The position numbers and the translations under genes are program-made. Below are positions 26,528 to 36,273 of a stretch of 64,000 bases of DNA, one piece after another. The stretch spans positions 62,001-126,000 of the forward strand of contig JAOMRN010000003.1 of the NCBI GenBank assembly GCA_028355015.1, written 5' to 3'. The notes below the pieces were generated by a model that was given only the letters and a program-made list of their open reading frames with translations, was not told the DNA's origin and did no database searches. How positions within the stretch are numbered: position 1 is the first letter of the stretch; the number at the start of each line of letters is the position of its first letter. This stretch comes from MGIIb-O2 sp002494975 (GTDB taxonomy: Archaea; Thermoplasmatota; Poseidoniia; Poseidoniales; Thalassarchaeaceae).

Positions 26528-27134
26528 ATTGCCCCTCCTACCACCTCCTCCTAGTTCGCCAATTAGTCCAGGTTTTGTTGTTTTAGGAAGATTTCAACCG
26601 TTTCATCGTGGGCATGCGATGATGCTCGAAGAAGCTGAGAAAATACGTATTAAAAATCATCCTAATTTAAAATTAATTATAGCGATTGGATCATCTAATC
26701 GCCCTGAAACTTTACGCAACCCCTGGTCAGCTACTGAAAGAATTGAGATGATTTCGTCTTGGCTTGAAAATGAGGCAGATTTCGACGCAGTTTTACTAGC
26801 TATACCTGATATTGAAGATCCCCCTAATTGGGTGTCTCATGCTGAGAAATATCATGGAAGCTCTGGAATATTTTTTAGTAGTGATTCTTATTCTTGTAAA
26901 TTGTATGAAAAATCAGGTTGGGATATAATCTCAATGCCTCTGATAAAAAGGGATGAGTTTGAAGGCTGGAGAGTCCGAGAAACTGCTAGAATGCTTTCTA
27001 CAATTCATGATAAAGACGCTATTGATACAGTATTAGGAGTTTCAACCCCTCAATCTGTTGTGAACTATCTTGTATCAAATGATTGTCTGAAGAGACTCGC
27101 TTTCTTGGGTGAAGGCGGGGAACCAGTCGGCTAA
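26520..27134 (+). CDS. nadM: Nicotinamide-nucleotide adenylyltransferase, archaeal type
   Basis: NadM joins ATP and NMN (or NaMN) to give NAD(NaAD), which NadE at 728 can then amidate. The 204-residue protein has the nucleotidyltransferase motif GRFQPFHRGHAMML at residues 23-36, the IGSSNRPETLRNPWSATERIEMI segment typical of archaeal NadM, and a late segment VRETARML where the family usually has ISxTxxR. A proline-rich N-terminal extension (LPPPPSSPISP) of about 20 residues is unusual. The ATG overlaps the preceding gene and has a GGTG ribosome site. Confidence 0.88.
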   Translation: MTELPLLPPPPSSPISPGFVVLGRFQPFHRGHAMMLEEAEKIRIKNHPNLKLIIAIGSSNRPETLRNPWSATERIEMISSWLENEADFDAVLLAIPDIEDPPNWVSHAEKYHGSSGIFFSSDSYSCKLYEKSGWDIISMPLIKRDEFEGWRVRETARMLSTIHDKDAIDTVLGVSTPQSVVNYLVSNDCLKRLAFLGEGGEPVG

Positions 27135-29207
27135 TCAGGATCCAAGATCATCCGGGCTAAATTCACAATTACCTTCACAAGTATCGACCACTGAACCGGT
27201 TGAAAGATAATGGAATGCCATTTCTCTTGCCATAGGCAATGCTCCTATAGCGTTGTGCGCAGGGTGAGGTTCTTGCCCATATTCATTACCTTCAGGAGCA
27301 TGCATATAGCCCCCGTCAAAGAAAACACCCACTGAACCCACATGTCCCTCTTCAACAATACTTATTCCATATGGGGTGATTGTTGATGAGTTAAGTAGTG
27401 GTATTCCTCCTGTTCTCATCATTCTTGATGATGAAATGTTGGATATCTGTAAATCAGTTATAGAAAATAAAGTCATTAAATTAAATGGTTCTATTTGATC
27501 TAAATATCCCTCTTCTCTGAGACTTAGGTATGTGTCTGTCTCAGTAGAATCCCATAATGATTGCATTATAGACATTGCAACCGCTCGATCTAGTTGGTTT
27601 TCATAGCCATATTCGCTAGCAAAAATAAAGTGAAATTTGTCATATTGCGTACATCTCTCAATAATATGTGAGAAAGAGGATCCTCCGGCCCACAGTACTC
27701 CTTTATCTAAATCAGGAGAAAGAGCAATTATCGAAGGTCCTCTTAATGCTCCATTTGAATATCCAGTATAGGTTGGATTAGTCGTATCTACTAACTTAGT
27801 CCCATCTTCTGAATAATATTCAGTTAAATCGGAGCAAATTCCAGTGAAGGTTTTTATCATGACTACTTGATTTATCATAGCTTGTTCTAATCTTTCGGCT
27901 TGATGTTGGAAGTATTGCATATTCAGAACTGCATACTCTATGCTTGTGAAATCATCATCTGCCCAGCCATAAAAACTAGTACCTATCATTGCAATATTAT
28001 TTTCATTTGCCCACCCGCTCAAACCAGAGGTATTTCCATTCCCTAGGAATCCATGCCCCCAGACTGTTAGATTAGCAGGTCCTTGTTCTGTTGCCGAATT
28101 TGGTATTACTAACCAGAAAGGGATTTCTCTATTTTCAACAAAGACTGGAGTCCTATCATCTATTGATGTTCTTCTTATGAGTGCTGGCGGAAAGAATGAT
28201 TCAGTATATTGTGGCGTTGTAAATGTACCAGTCATCAACCAATGGCTTCTATTTCCTTCCTCATCGAAAACCTCCGTATTTGATTCTACTGTGCATCCTA
28301 TTCCATCTCCTATTCTTTCTAAAGCATCATTTCTCATTGAAAGTAATGGCCCGATCATTGATTCGGTTGAAGAGGTATGGAACTCCCAAGCAGTTTGAAG
28401 CTCACTTACTGAGATGTCAGAATTAGATTCTATCCAAGAGAATAAGTTTTGAAACTCTGCTCTTCTATTTTCAATATCCGGCGACGAAGTAAGTTGTTGA
28501 TATTTTATTGCAGCAAAACCTTCTGGAGTGGGGACCAATTCTCCAACTTGGTCAGTTAATCCAGATATTATTACAACATAAGGTGTATTATGTTCCAATG
28601 CTTCAATTGTTCTGATATGAAATATAGTTGGCTGGTCGATTTCAGATCTTATGTCAAGTTCTACCCAATGTGCAACCAATTCTCCAGTTAATTTATTCAT
28701 TAAAATTGTAGGATGCCCGCTTTCTAGGCTTTTAGAAATACTATACTGTCCTGCTAGTTCTGATACATCAGGGTCTACTGTAAAAGCAGTCATAATTTGT
28801 GTATTTGGGCTAACTCCGTCTATCTGATTAAGTATTGGAACTTCTATTGGGCTAACAGTACCTGAACTAGGTATCGTGTTTGAAGAATAATGAATTCTTT
28901 TACCAGTAACCGTATTAGGGTCATTAATCAGAAACGCATCAGAAGGAAAGGGGAGCATACAATGTATTGAATTTGTATTGTCACATCCATCAATATGTGG
29001 TATTTCAAGTATTTCGATAGGTTCCTCATAGTAACAACTTTGATCATTTATTGTAGCATTTTCATTGAAATTTAATGCATCTGCATCAGTACATCCTAAA
29101 ATTTCGAAAACTCCATCAGTCACCTCATCATTTACTACTGTACATCCGGAAAGTACCATGGAAATACACAATAAAATTGCAATTTTAGATTTAGAATCTA
29201 CCGTCAT
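27135..29207 (-). CDS. Secreted lipoprotein with alpha/beta-hydrolase (esterase/lipase-like) domain
   Basis: Starting at ATG 29207, the protein has a signal peptide ending in the lipobox LSGC. It is followed by a GCTDADALNFNENATINDQSCYY module, a short cysteine-bounded repeat also present in DppA at 40038. The remainder contains a hydrolase-like core: oxyanion-type GHGFLGNG and the nucleophile elbow GYSNGALRG, with late acidic and histidine residues (EGHVGSVG). Membership in a lipase/esterase group of the alpha/beta-hydrolase fold is inferred; substrate unknown. The upstream TTG/ATG at 29237 would give a longer N-terminus without a better signal. It may act on extracellular lipids or polyesters. 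Confidence 0.68.
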   Translation of the reverse strand: MTVDSKSKIAILLCISMVLSGCTVVNDEVTDGVFEILGCTDADALNFNENATINDQSCYYEEPIEILEIPHIDGCDNTNSIHCMLPFPSDAFLINDPNTVTGKRIHYSSNTIPSSGTVSPIEVPILNQIDGVSPNTQIMTAFTVDPDVSELAGQYSISKSLESGHPTILMNKLTGELVAHWVELDIRSEIDQPTIFHIRTIEALEHNTPYVVIISGLTDQVGELVPTPEGFAAIKYQQLTSSPDIENRRAEFQNLFSWIESNSDISVSELQTAWEFHTSSTESMIGPLLSMRNDALERIGDGIGCTVESNTEVFDEEGNRSHWLMTGTFTTPQYTESFFPPALIRRTSIDDRTPVFVENREIPFWLVIPNSATEQGPANLTVWGHGFLGNGNTSGLSGWANENNIAMIGTSFYGWADDDFTSIEYAVLNMQYFQHQAERLEQAMINQVVMIKTFTGICSDLTEYYSEDGTKLVDTTNPTYTGYSNGALRGPSIIALSPDLDKGVLWAGGSSFSHIIERCTQYDKFHFIFASEYGYENQLDRAVAMSIMQSLWDSTETDTYLSLREEGYLDQIEPFNLMTLFSITDLQISNISSSRMMRTGGIPLLNSSTITPYGISIVEEGHVGSVGVFFDGGYMHAPEGNEYGQEPHPAHNAIGALPMAREMAFHYLSTGSVVDTCEGNCEFSPDDLGS

Positions 29208-29239
29208 TATATTGTTGGGGTTCACGAAGGTTATCAATA

Positions 29240-29755
29240 CTATTGTTCCGTAACAATCACTTTAGCAGGTCTTAAAACTCGGTCATGGAACATGTATCCT
29301 TCTTCAATTACCTCAATTATCACTCCCGGTTGTTCATCATTTGGCGCTGGTATTGCTGCTATTGCTTCCATGAACGCTGGATCAAATTCTTTACCCAATG
29401 CTTCAATTCTTACTATGCCTTCATTTTGTAAAGTATTCTTGAGCCTCTCTAGAGTCATATCAACTCCTTTTATGATCTTCTCTGGATCATTATTTTCAAT
29501 TGCCAATGCTTTTTCCAAATTATCAACTACAGGTAGTATATTGGATGCTAAATTCATCCCCGCGAATTTCACTAATGTATTTCTTTCTCTAGCATATCGT
29601 TGCCTTAAATTGATAATTTCTGCGGCATTATACTGTTTTTCTGTTTCTAAATCTAGAACTTTTTCTTCGAGTATTTTTAGAGGATTAATTTCTTCCTCAT
29701 CAAGAGTGGCTTCTTCTGGTTTTTCATCCACTTGCTCCTCGCCTTCGTCAGTCAT
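29240..29755 (-). CDS. grpE: GrpE nucleotide-exchange factor
   Basis: GrpE releases ADP from DnaK. The protein (171 residues from ATG 29755) has an acidic N-terminus, a long coiled coil (NPLKILEEKVLDLETEKQYNAAEIINLRQRYARERNTLVKFA) and the conserved C-terminal beta-domain ending DRVLRPAKVIVTEQ, matching GrpE. In many archaea GrpE/DnaK were acquired from bacteria. No dnaK or dnaJ is adjacent here, so the partner is elsewhere. It lies 32 bases from the next minus-strand gene. Confidence 0.9.
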   Translation of the reverse strand: MTDEGEEQVDEKPEEATLDEEEINPLKILEEKVLDLETEKQYNAAEIINLRQRYARERNTLVKFAGMNLASNILPVVDNLEKALAIENNDPEKIIKGVDMTLERLKNTLQNEGIVRIEALGKEFDPAFMEAIAAIPAPNDEQPGVIIEVIEEGYMFHDRVLRPAKVIVTEQ

Positions 29756-29799
29756 GACCTTGGGTTTCAAACATCATTCAAGAATCCAATGGTCTTATG

Positions 29800-31578
29800 T
29801 TATTCGATATAGAAGTATTCGCCTGCAATTTTTTGCTCTCTATCTTTACGACTATCTGGTTTGTTTATTCGCGGCCTATGTGACTCATGATCTCTTCTAA
29901 ATGTGATATTTACATCTTCAAGGAATTTATTCATGCCTTTTCTGAGACTTAATGGGCCCACTGCATTTCCAACCTTTCCGCCTTCTCCGTCGAAAACTAG
30001 CAGTGAATCGCTGACAATATCTATGAAATAGATGTCGTGATCAATTACCATAGCCGCTTTTTCATTACTTTCCATGGTTCTTCTTATTGCCTTAGCGGCT
30101 TCCATCCTTGCATTTGCATCGAGGTGAGCACTTGGTTCATCAAGAAGATACAAATCAGCTTCTTTCCCTAAGCAGATGGCTATACTTACCGCTTGCAATT
30201 CTCCTCCTGAGAGTTTTTTAGCCTTAAGTTCCAATAATTGGTCGACTTGCAATGGTCTGACTACTTGAGTATGGAATTCACCGGTTCTCCATTTATTCCC
30301 TAATTCTGTATTAAGCCAATCTTCGACACTTCCTTCGAAATCTGTATTGACATGTTGAGGCTTATACGAAACCTTTGCTTCCATGGTACACCATCCTTGA
30401 TCCGGCTCAATTTCACCAGCAATCATTTTCACCATGGTAGTCTTTCCTGTAGCATTAGGTCCTACTACTCCAACAACTTCTGCGCTTCTGACCATGCCTT
30501 GCCCTGTCTTGAGTTTAAAATCCCCAAGGGTTTTTTCCATATCTCCCCATTTTAAAATTGGGAGTCCAACTTCTTCTCCTCTCACTCTTCCGCGCAAAAA
30601 TTGTATTGGTTTATCTCTAATTCTAACATTTTCTTCTGGTAAGAAACCTTCTAAATATGCATTTATAGCACTTCTTGTCGATCTTGCAGGAGTGAATATA
30701 CCGTATGCTGCACGCTCACCATATACTACATGCAGAAGGTCACATAATACATCTAATATTGCCAAGTCGTGTTCTACTACAATCACTCTCTTACCCATTT
30801 CAGCTAGATTTTGTATGATTTTAACAATTCTCATACGTTCATGTATGTCAAGGTAAGATGATGGTTCATCGAAGAAATATACTTCTGCTTCCTTCAACAT
30901 TGTAGCACAAATAGCAACTCTCTGTAATTCTCCTCCCGATAATTGCCCTATATTTCTATCTAATATGTGATTAATTGCTAATAACTCTGTATATTCTTTG
31001 AGTTCTCCTCTATCATCTACTCTTTCTAATAATTCTCTAGCATTACCATCAAATATTTTTGGTAATTTATCTATATATTGCGGTTTTACAGCAATCTTTA
31101 CACTATCTTCAGCTACAAGTTTCAAGTAATCTCTTAGCTCTCCTCTAGGAAATGAATCAATTATTTCATTCCAATCTAAAGAACTGATAGTCCAATCGCC
31201 TAAATTTGGTTTTATTGAACCAGAAAGAAGATTTATTGCAGTGGATTTCCCCATTCCATTAGGCCCTAGAATACCCACAACTTGTTTTTCTCTAGGCGCC
31301 GGAAGTCTAAACAGTCTAAACCCATTTTGATCATAACGATGAGTCATTTCCCCATCTAATTCTTCAGGGAGATTTGTGATTATTAATGCATCAAATGGGC
31401 ATTTAGTAACACAAATCCCACACCCTATACAGAGAGGTTCAGAAACAATTGGTTTCCCACTAGAGTCATCAAGAATTATACATTCTATCCCGTTACGTAC
31501 CGGTGGGCAAAAAGCCCAGCATTCTGCATTACATTTCTCAGGGCTGCACCGGTCTTCAAGAAGTACAGCCACCCTCAT
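29800..31578 (-). CDS. ABCE1/Rli1 ribosome-recycling ATPase with two [4Fe-4S] clusters
   Basis: This 592-residue protein is the archaeal ABCE1 homologue that splits ribosomes after termination. The N-terminal ferredoxin-like domain has CSPEKCNAECWAFCP and CIGCGICVTKCP, eight cysteines for two 4Fe-4S clusters. Two ABC domains follow: Walker A GPNGMGKS and GPNATGKT, signatures LSGGELQRVAI and LSGGELQAVSI, and Walker B motifs VYFFDEPSSYLD and LYLLDEPSAHLD. The hinge and length match the family. A universal archaeal/eukaryotic protein, it strongly supports an archaeal host. Confidence 0.96.
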   Translation of the reverse strand: MRVAVLLEDRCSPEKCNAECWAFCPPVRNGIECIILDDSSGKPIVSEPLCIGCGICVTKCPFDALIITNLPEELDGEMTHRYDQNGFRLFRLPAPREKQVVGILGPNGMGKSTAINLLSGSIKPNLGDWTISSLDWNEIIDSFPRGELRDYLKLVAEDSVKIAVKPQYIDKLPKIFDGNARELLERVDDRGELKEYTELLAINHILDRNIGQLSGGELQRVAICATMLKEAEVYFFDEPSSYLDIHERMRIVKIIQNLAEMGKRVIVVEHDLAILDVLCDLLHVVYGERAAYGIFTPARSTRSAINAYLEGFLPEENVRIRDKPIQFLRGRVRGEEVGLPILKWGDMEKTLGDFKLKTGQGMVRSAEVVGVVGPNATGKTTMVKMIAGEIEPDQGWCTMEAKVSYKPQHVNTDFEGSVEDWLNTELGNKWRTGEFHTQVVRPLQVDQLLELKAKKLSGGELQAVSIAICLGKEADLYLLDEPSAHLDANARMEAAKAIRRTMESNEKAAMVIDHDIYFIDIVSDSLLVFDGEGGKVGNAVGPLSLRKGMNKFLEDVNITFRRDHESHRPRINKPDSRKDREQKIAGEYFYIE

Positions 31579-31646
31579 AATGTCATCTCACTATTATTCT
31601 ACTCAATATATCTTCTATCATATAGACTATTTTTAGCCCTTTTCAA

Positions 31647-32897
31647 TCAAACAGCAAAGAAACGATATCTCACATAAATATATGCAGCCAATCCTATTTT
31701 TTCTGTTTTAGATAATTGAGTTCTCTCAGAGAATACATCTCCATCATTCTTTTCGATTTTCTTCATAATTGAATGATAAAACGTTGTCATTGCTGCAGGA
31801 GAATATCTACTTGACTTATCTAGTAAAGAAAATAGCTTCAATCCTCTTTCTCTATATTTATCTGCACGTGAAATAAATTCCGAAACAAATGGTTTCCATC
31901 CTGGGTGTTTCAAAATATCTTTCCCACTCTTCAAATCCTCTTCTGATATACCATATCTCTTCAGATCTTCTAATGGCAAATAAACGCGGTCTCTTTCAAT
32001 ATCTTCAGCAACATCTCTAAGAATATTCGTTAATTGCATATAGATTCCCCAAGATTCAGCATATTCTCTTGCCCTTTTGTCATCATAACCATATATTTCT
32101 ATACAAACTAGGCCTACTGTTGAAGCAACTTTGTAACAGTACGAGTATAAATCCTCGAATGTTTCATATCTATTGCGGTGGAAGTCTTCTTCCATACCAC
32201 TAATCATATCATCAAGTAATTGTCTAGAAATTCCATATTTATTTACAGTATCTTTCAAAGCAATAAATATTGGGTCAGTTGATGTGACTTTCCCATAAGC
32301 GGTAGATAATTTCTTCCTGTAATAAAATAATTGCGACATTTTATCATTATATGACGAGCGTTCTAATACTGGTCTTCCATCGATTAATCTTTCAATTTTT
32401 GTCCTATAATCTATTGATTCTTGATTATCTTCTGACCCTCCAGGGAAATAATCAATGTAGTCTCCATCTGCAATATCATCTGCTCTTCTACAAAATGCGT
32501 AGTAAGCCATAATTGATCTACGTTCTTCCTCTGGAAGATACTTGAATGAGTGGTAAAAATTCCCCGCTTCTCTTCTTGTTAGTTCTTCACAATAGTCGTA
32601 AGCCGAGTCGATTACTTCCTGAGGCATCGAACTTTCAGACCATATTGCAGCATCTACATGGGTAAATGGATTTACTAATTCTCCCCGGGAGCCTATTACT
32701 CCCATGAAAACAGCTCCTTCTCTTAGAGTCTCTAGAGCTGTTATACTAATTGCATGAACTGCCTCTCTTGTCACGTTTACTGCTGTACGAACTTTCTCAA
32801 TAGGTGCTGAATCTGAATCTGCATCGACAAGTGTGATACTATTACCTAGATCGAACTCGACCTCAGTCTCAGAATCGCTAATCTGTCTCCCCGGCAT
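31647..32897 (-). CDS. Squalene/phytoene synthase family protein 1 (CrtB-like)
   Basis: The 416-residue protein condenses two prenyl diphosphates head-to-head. The catalytic Asp motifs are YAFCRRADDIAD (about residue 133-145) and LTNILRDVAEDIERDRVYLP. An unusually long N-terminal extension (about 95 residues) precedes the conserved NFYHSFKYLPEEERRSIMAYYAFCRR; its role is unknown. CrtB-type phytoene synthase is favoured by the CRRADD motif, but squalene synthesis is also possible. It lies next to a second paralogue, likely in one transcription unit. The CDS could start at a later ATG. Confidence 0.82.
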   Translation of the reverse strand: MPGRQISDSETEVEFDLGNSITLVDADSDSAPIEKVRTAVNVTREAVHAISITALETLREGAVFMGVIGSRGELVNPFTHVDAAIWSESSMPQEVIDSAYDYCEELTRREAGNFYHSFKYLPEEERRSIMAYYAFCRRADDIADGDYIDYFPGGSEDNQESIDYRTKIERLIDGRPVLERSSYNDKMSQLFYYRKKLSTAYGKVTSTDPIFIALKDTVNKYGISRQLLDDMISGMEEDFHRNRYETFEDLYSYCYKVASTVGLVCIEIYGYDDKRAREYAESWGIYMQLTNILRDVAEDIERDRVYLPLEDLKRYGISEEDLKSGKDILKHPGWKPFVSEFISRADKYRERGLKLFSLLDKSSRYSPAAMTTFYHSIMKKIEKNDGDVFSERTQLSKTEKIGLAAYIYVRYRFFAV

Positions 32898-32971
32898 ACT
32901 ACTCTCGTCTCGAGCCCAATTGATTTGTTCTTGAACCTCACGCTAGATTGATTAAATCATAAACCGGCAAT

Positions 32972-34018
32972 TCAAGACATTTTTTTTGGATTTTTCCTAC
33001 TAATACATAGCCAAATTGATTTTCTCATAATTTTCTTTATTTCTGGCCTTAAAACTTTTATTCTGTTATTTGCATCTAAAATATTCCCTTCCTTCAGGAG
33101 AACTAATGTTCTCTGACCAATTAGGATTGGCAACATACAAGATAAACGAAGCCGATATTGATTTTTAGGTAACATCTCTATCCATTCGACAGCATTATCT
33201 AGATAAGTCTCCGCTCTTTCTAAATATAAATCAAATAAAGGTTTGAATTTGTCAATATTTTTAGAATTTAATAAATCTTCAGCGGTTAATTGGTATTCTC
33301 TAAGTGTATCTTGAGGAATGTAACATCTACCCATTAGTAAATCTTCAGGCAAATCTCTCAAGATATTTATTAATTGTAATGACTTACCAAATTTTACTGC
33401 TTTTTCAAATAGAATATCTTTTTTCCCTTCATCTATTTGAAAAAGATGATCGAGTGACATGTGTGTCCAAAATTCTCCTACGCAACCTGCAACTCTGTAT
33501 GTATAATCGTCTAATTGAGCTTCATTTTCAAGTGATATAATTTGCTCTCCTGATGCATCATTAAATCGCTCTAAGTCTAATATTTGCCCACTAATAATTA
33601 TTCCTAGACAGGTTCTTATTTTTTCTCTATCAGAATCCGTAATTTTATCACTTTTTTCTAAGTAGTTCACAGGTATCATTGTATTTGATAATAATTCTGC
33701 CTCAGCCCCATTCTCCTGTATCTTCGCTAATGACGTAAAATCAGGCAACCCTTTATTTGAGTCTTGAATTCTAGTGTTATATTCCTTTAGACCTTGAAGT
33801 AGAACTTTATTTTCACCAACTTTTGAGTCAGCAATGGTGTCGGCTAAACGAGCCAATATGTAGAGTAAACCGATATGCCTTCGTATTTTCTTTGGAAGTA
33901 CTTTCAGGCTTAAAAAGAATGAACGAGACGTACCTTCAAGAAGAGAATCTATCTTTTTTTCCGATACGCTAATGCTTAGCATATCTTCTCCCATGGGCTT
34001 TGAGATAATACTCGACAT
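32972..34018 (-). CDS. Squalene/phytoene synthase family protein 2
   Basis: The 348-residue protein has the N-terminal GTSRSFFLSLKVLPKKIRRHIGLLY, the first Asp motif ARLADTIADS and the second LINILRDLPEDLLMGRCYIP. The DTIAD form and QILDLERF segment resemble squalene synthase more than phytoene synthase, consistent with a division of labour with the CrtB-like neighbour (74 bases away, same strand). It ends in a basic segment (KIMRKSIWLCISRKNPKK) without an obvious membrane helix. A squalene- or bisprenyl-forming role is inference. Confidence 0.82.
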   Translation of the reverse strand: MSSIISKPMGEDMLSISVSEKKIDSLLEGTSRSFFLSLKVLPKKIRRHIGLLYILARLADTIADSKVGENKVLLQGLKEYNTRIQDSNKGLPDFTSLAKIQENGAEAELLSNTMIPVNYLEKSDKITDSDREKIRTCLGIIISGQILDLERFNDASGEQIISLENEAQLDDYTYRVAGCVGEFWTHMSLDHLFQIDEGKKDILFEKAVKFGKSLQLINILRDLPEDLLMGRCYIPQDTLREYQLTAEDLLNSKNIDKFKPLFDLYLERAETYLDNAVEWIEMLPKNQYRLRLSCMLPILIGQRTLVLLKEGNILDANNRIKVLRPEIKKIMRKSIWLCISRKNPKKMS

Positions 34019-34040
34019 CTAAGACTCTCGCTTTTATAAT

Positions 34041-34961
34041 TCATCTTAATCCGGCATCTTTTAGGGCTTTGACTAATACATTTCCAATTTCTGAAGGGTC
34101 TCTTGCAACATAAATTCCTGCTTTCTCAAAGGCAGCAAACTTTTCCTCAGCAGTACCTTTTCCACCTGATATTATAGCACCTGCATGGCCCATTCTTTTC
34201 CCGGGTGGTGCAGTTGAACCTGCTACAAAACCTACGATTGGTTTACTCATATTTTTTGATGCCCATTCTGCGGCTTCTTCCTCAGCAGAACCACCGATTT
34301 CGCCAATCATCACGATTGCTTCAGTTTGGGGGTCCGCCTCAAAAGCTGATAAACAATCGATAAAACCGGTACCATTAACTGGGTCCCCTCCGATTCCTAC
34401 GCATGTAGATTGGCCCTCATTAACACTCATTGTCTGTGCTACTGCTTCATAAGTCAAGGTGCCTGATTTTGAAACGATTCCAATTCTTCCTTTAGCATGG
34501 ATGAATCCTGGCATAATACCAACTTTACAGCCACCATTGTCCCCTGGAGTTATTATCCCAGGGCAATTAGGCCCTATTAGTCTTACATTGGGATATCCAT
34601 CCACTTTAGCAACTGCTCTAATCATGTCTAAAATCGGAATCCCTTCTGTAATACATACAATTAGTCCTCCTCCATTTTCATCAAAAGCATCAGCTGCCTC
34701 AATTATTGCCGCAGCAGCGAATTTAGCAGGGACATATATCACACTTACATCTGCATTAGTATTCTCAAGCCCTTCAGATACCGTATTGAAAACAGGGACA
34801 TTTTTATTTGGTAATTCTACTATTTGCCCGCCTTTACCTGGAGTAACTCCTCCTACTACATTTGTTTGGTATTCGTCCATCATTGTACCATGGAAAGTTC
34901 CTTGTTTACCGGTAATTCCTTGAATCAATACTTTGCTATCCTCATGGATCCAAATTGACAT
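34041..34961 (-). CDS. sucD: Succinyl-CoA synthetase (ADP/GDP-forming), alpha subunit
   Basis: SucD has the CoA-binding N-terminus (IQGITGKQGTFHGTMMDEY) and the phosphohistidine region GHAGAIISGGKGTAEEKF. The 306-residue length is normal. It follows sucC with a one-base overlap (TAATG), a typical two-subunit operon. The enzyme interconverts succinyl-CoA and succinate with substrate-level phosphorylation. The histidine in GHAGA is intact, so the enzyme should be active. Confidence 0.95.
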   Translation of the reverse strand: MSIWIHEDSKVLIQGITGKQGTFHGTMMDEYQTNVVGGVTPGKGGQIVELPNKNVPVFNTVSEGLENTNADVSVIYVPAKFAAAAIIEAADAFDENGGGLIVCITEGIPILDMIRAVAKVDGYPNVRLIGPNCPGIITPGDNGGCKVGIMPGFIHAKGRIGIVSKSGTLTYEAVAQTMSVNEGQSTCVGIGGDPVNGTGFIDCLSAFEADPQTEAIVMIGEIGGSAEEEAAEWASKNMSKPIVGFVAGSTAPPGKRMGHAGAIISGGKGTAEEKFAAFEKAGIYVARDPSEIGNVLVKALKDAGLR

Positions 34962-36169
34962 TATTCTTCACCTCTTGTTAATTCTACAATTTTAGCAGCA
35001 CCTTCTGACAAAGTGCTTGCAGTATGTACATCCAAATCACAATTATCTAGGACTAATTTACCTTCAACATGATTAGTTCCAGAAAATCGGACTACTAATG
35101 GTACTTCTAAACCAAGTTCATTAGATGCTTCTATTACGCTCCTAGCAACCATGTCACATTGGATTATACCTCCAAAGATATTAACTAAAATCCCCTCTAC
35201 ATTATCGTCTTCAAGTATTATTCCAAATGCAGTTGTTATTGATTCTCTTGTTGCTCCCCCTCCTATATCTAGGAAGTTTGCTGGTTCTCCTCCATACAGT
35301 TTGATTACATCCATTGATGCCATTGCAAGTCCAGCACCATTAACTAAGCAACCAATATTCCCATCCAATTTAACATAAGACAATCCATGTTCATGTGCTC
35401 TTATTTCAACTTCTTCTTCTTCCGAATGATCTCTCATTTCATCCATCCAGGGATGTCTGTATGACGCATTATCATCAAAACTAACTTTTGCATCCAATGC
35501 AATCATTTCTCCTGATTCCGATCGTACTAGTGGGTTAATCTCTATCATTGAGCAATCTCTCTCTACAAACATATTCGATAAGGAAATAAGCATAGATACT
35601 AAATCACTCTTAGAACCTCCAGAAAGGCCTAGTTTTTCAGCCATTTTTTCTGCATCTTTTTCATTTAATCCATCCACGGGGTGTGTCCAAATTTTGTGTA
35701 TAGCATCGGGTGTATTTTCAGCTACCTCTTCAATATCTACTCCACCTTCTGTTGAAGCCATAATAAGCACGGATTTTGCCTCTCTATCCACTAGAAGTGC
35801 GAGATAATATTCATGTGCAATCGAACAACCTGCTTCTATGTATAAATTGTTTACTATTTTTCCTTCAGGCCCGGTTTGTTTAGTGACTAGTTTTCTACCA
35901 ATTATATTACTGGAATATGTCTCCACGTCATCTCTAGAAAATGCAATCTTCACACCGCCTTCCATGACTAGATCTCCTGTCTTTTGATCATAAAGATTGC
36001 CTTTCCCACGCCCTCCTGCGTGAATTTGTGACTTCACAGCAACTACTTTTGAATCTAAATTATCATATGCGGAGAGTGCTTCTACAACGGTTTTACAATG
36101 TATTCCATTCTGTACTTTTACTCCCGCTTGTTTAAACAAAGTTTTACCTTGATATTCGTGAATATTCAT
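34961..36169 (-). CDS. sucC: Succinyl-CoA synthetase (ADP/GDP-forming), beta subunit
   Basis: SucC forms the ATP-grasp and nucleotide-binding subunit. From ATG 36169 it begins MNIHEYQGKTLFKQAG, the family's exact opening, and contains QIHAGGRGKGN, EINPLVRSESGEMIALDAKVSFDDNA, and NIFGGIIQCDMVARS. The ATG three codons upstream (36178) is an alternative start. Operon with sucD; together with citrate synthase (19523) it indicates a TCA cycle or partial cycle. Confidence 0.95.
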   Translation of the reverse strand: MNIHEYQGKTLFKQAGVKVQNGIHCKTVVEALSAYDNLDSKVVAVKSQIHAGGRGKGNLYDQKTGDLVMEGGVKIAFSRDDVETYSSNIIGRKLVTKQTGPEGKIVNNLYIEAGCSIAHEYYLALLVDREAKSVLIMASTEGGVDIEEVAENTPDAIHKIWTHPVDGLNEKDAEKMAEKLGLSGGSKSDLVSMLISLSNMFVERDCSMIEINPLVRSESGEMIALDAKVSFDDNASYRHPWMDEMRDHSEEEEVEIRAHEHGLSYVKLDGNIGCLVNGAGLAMASMDVIKLYGGEPANFLDIGGGATRESITTAFGIILEDDNVEGILVNIFGGIIQCDMVARSVIEASNELGLEVPLVVRFSGTNHVEGKLVLDNCDLDVHTASTLSEGAAKIVELTRGEE

Positions 36170-36273
36170 ATTTCTCATGCCTCGGAAACGAACTCGCTCT
36201 TTGAACGATGCGCCTATACAGGTTCAAATCTCAGACACGAAGTCCTGAAATGAATTGTCATATCCGCTAGGGT

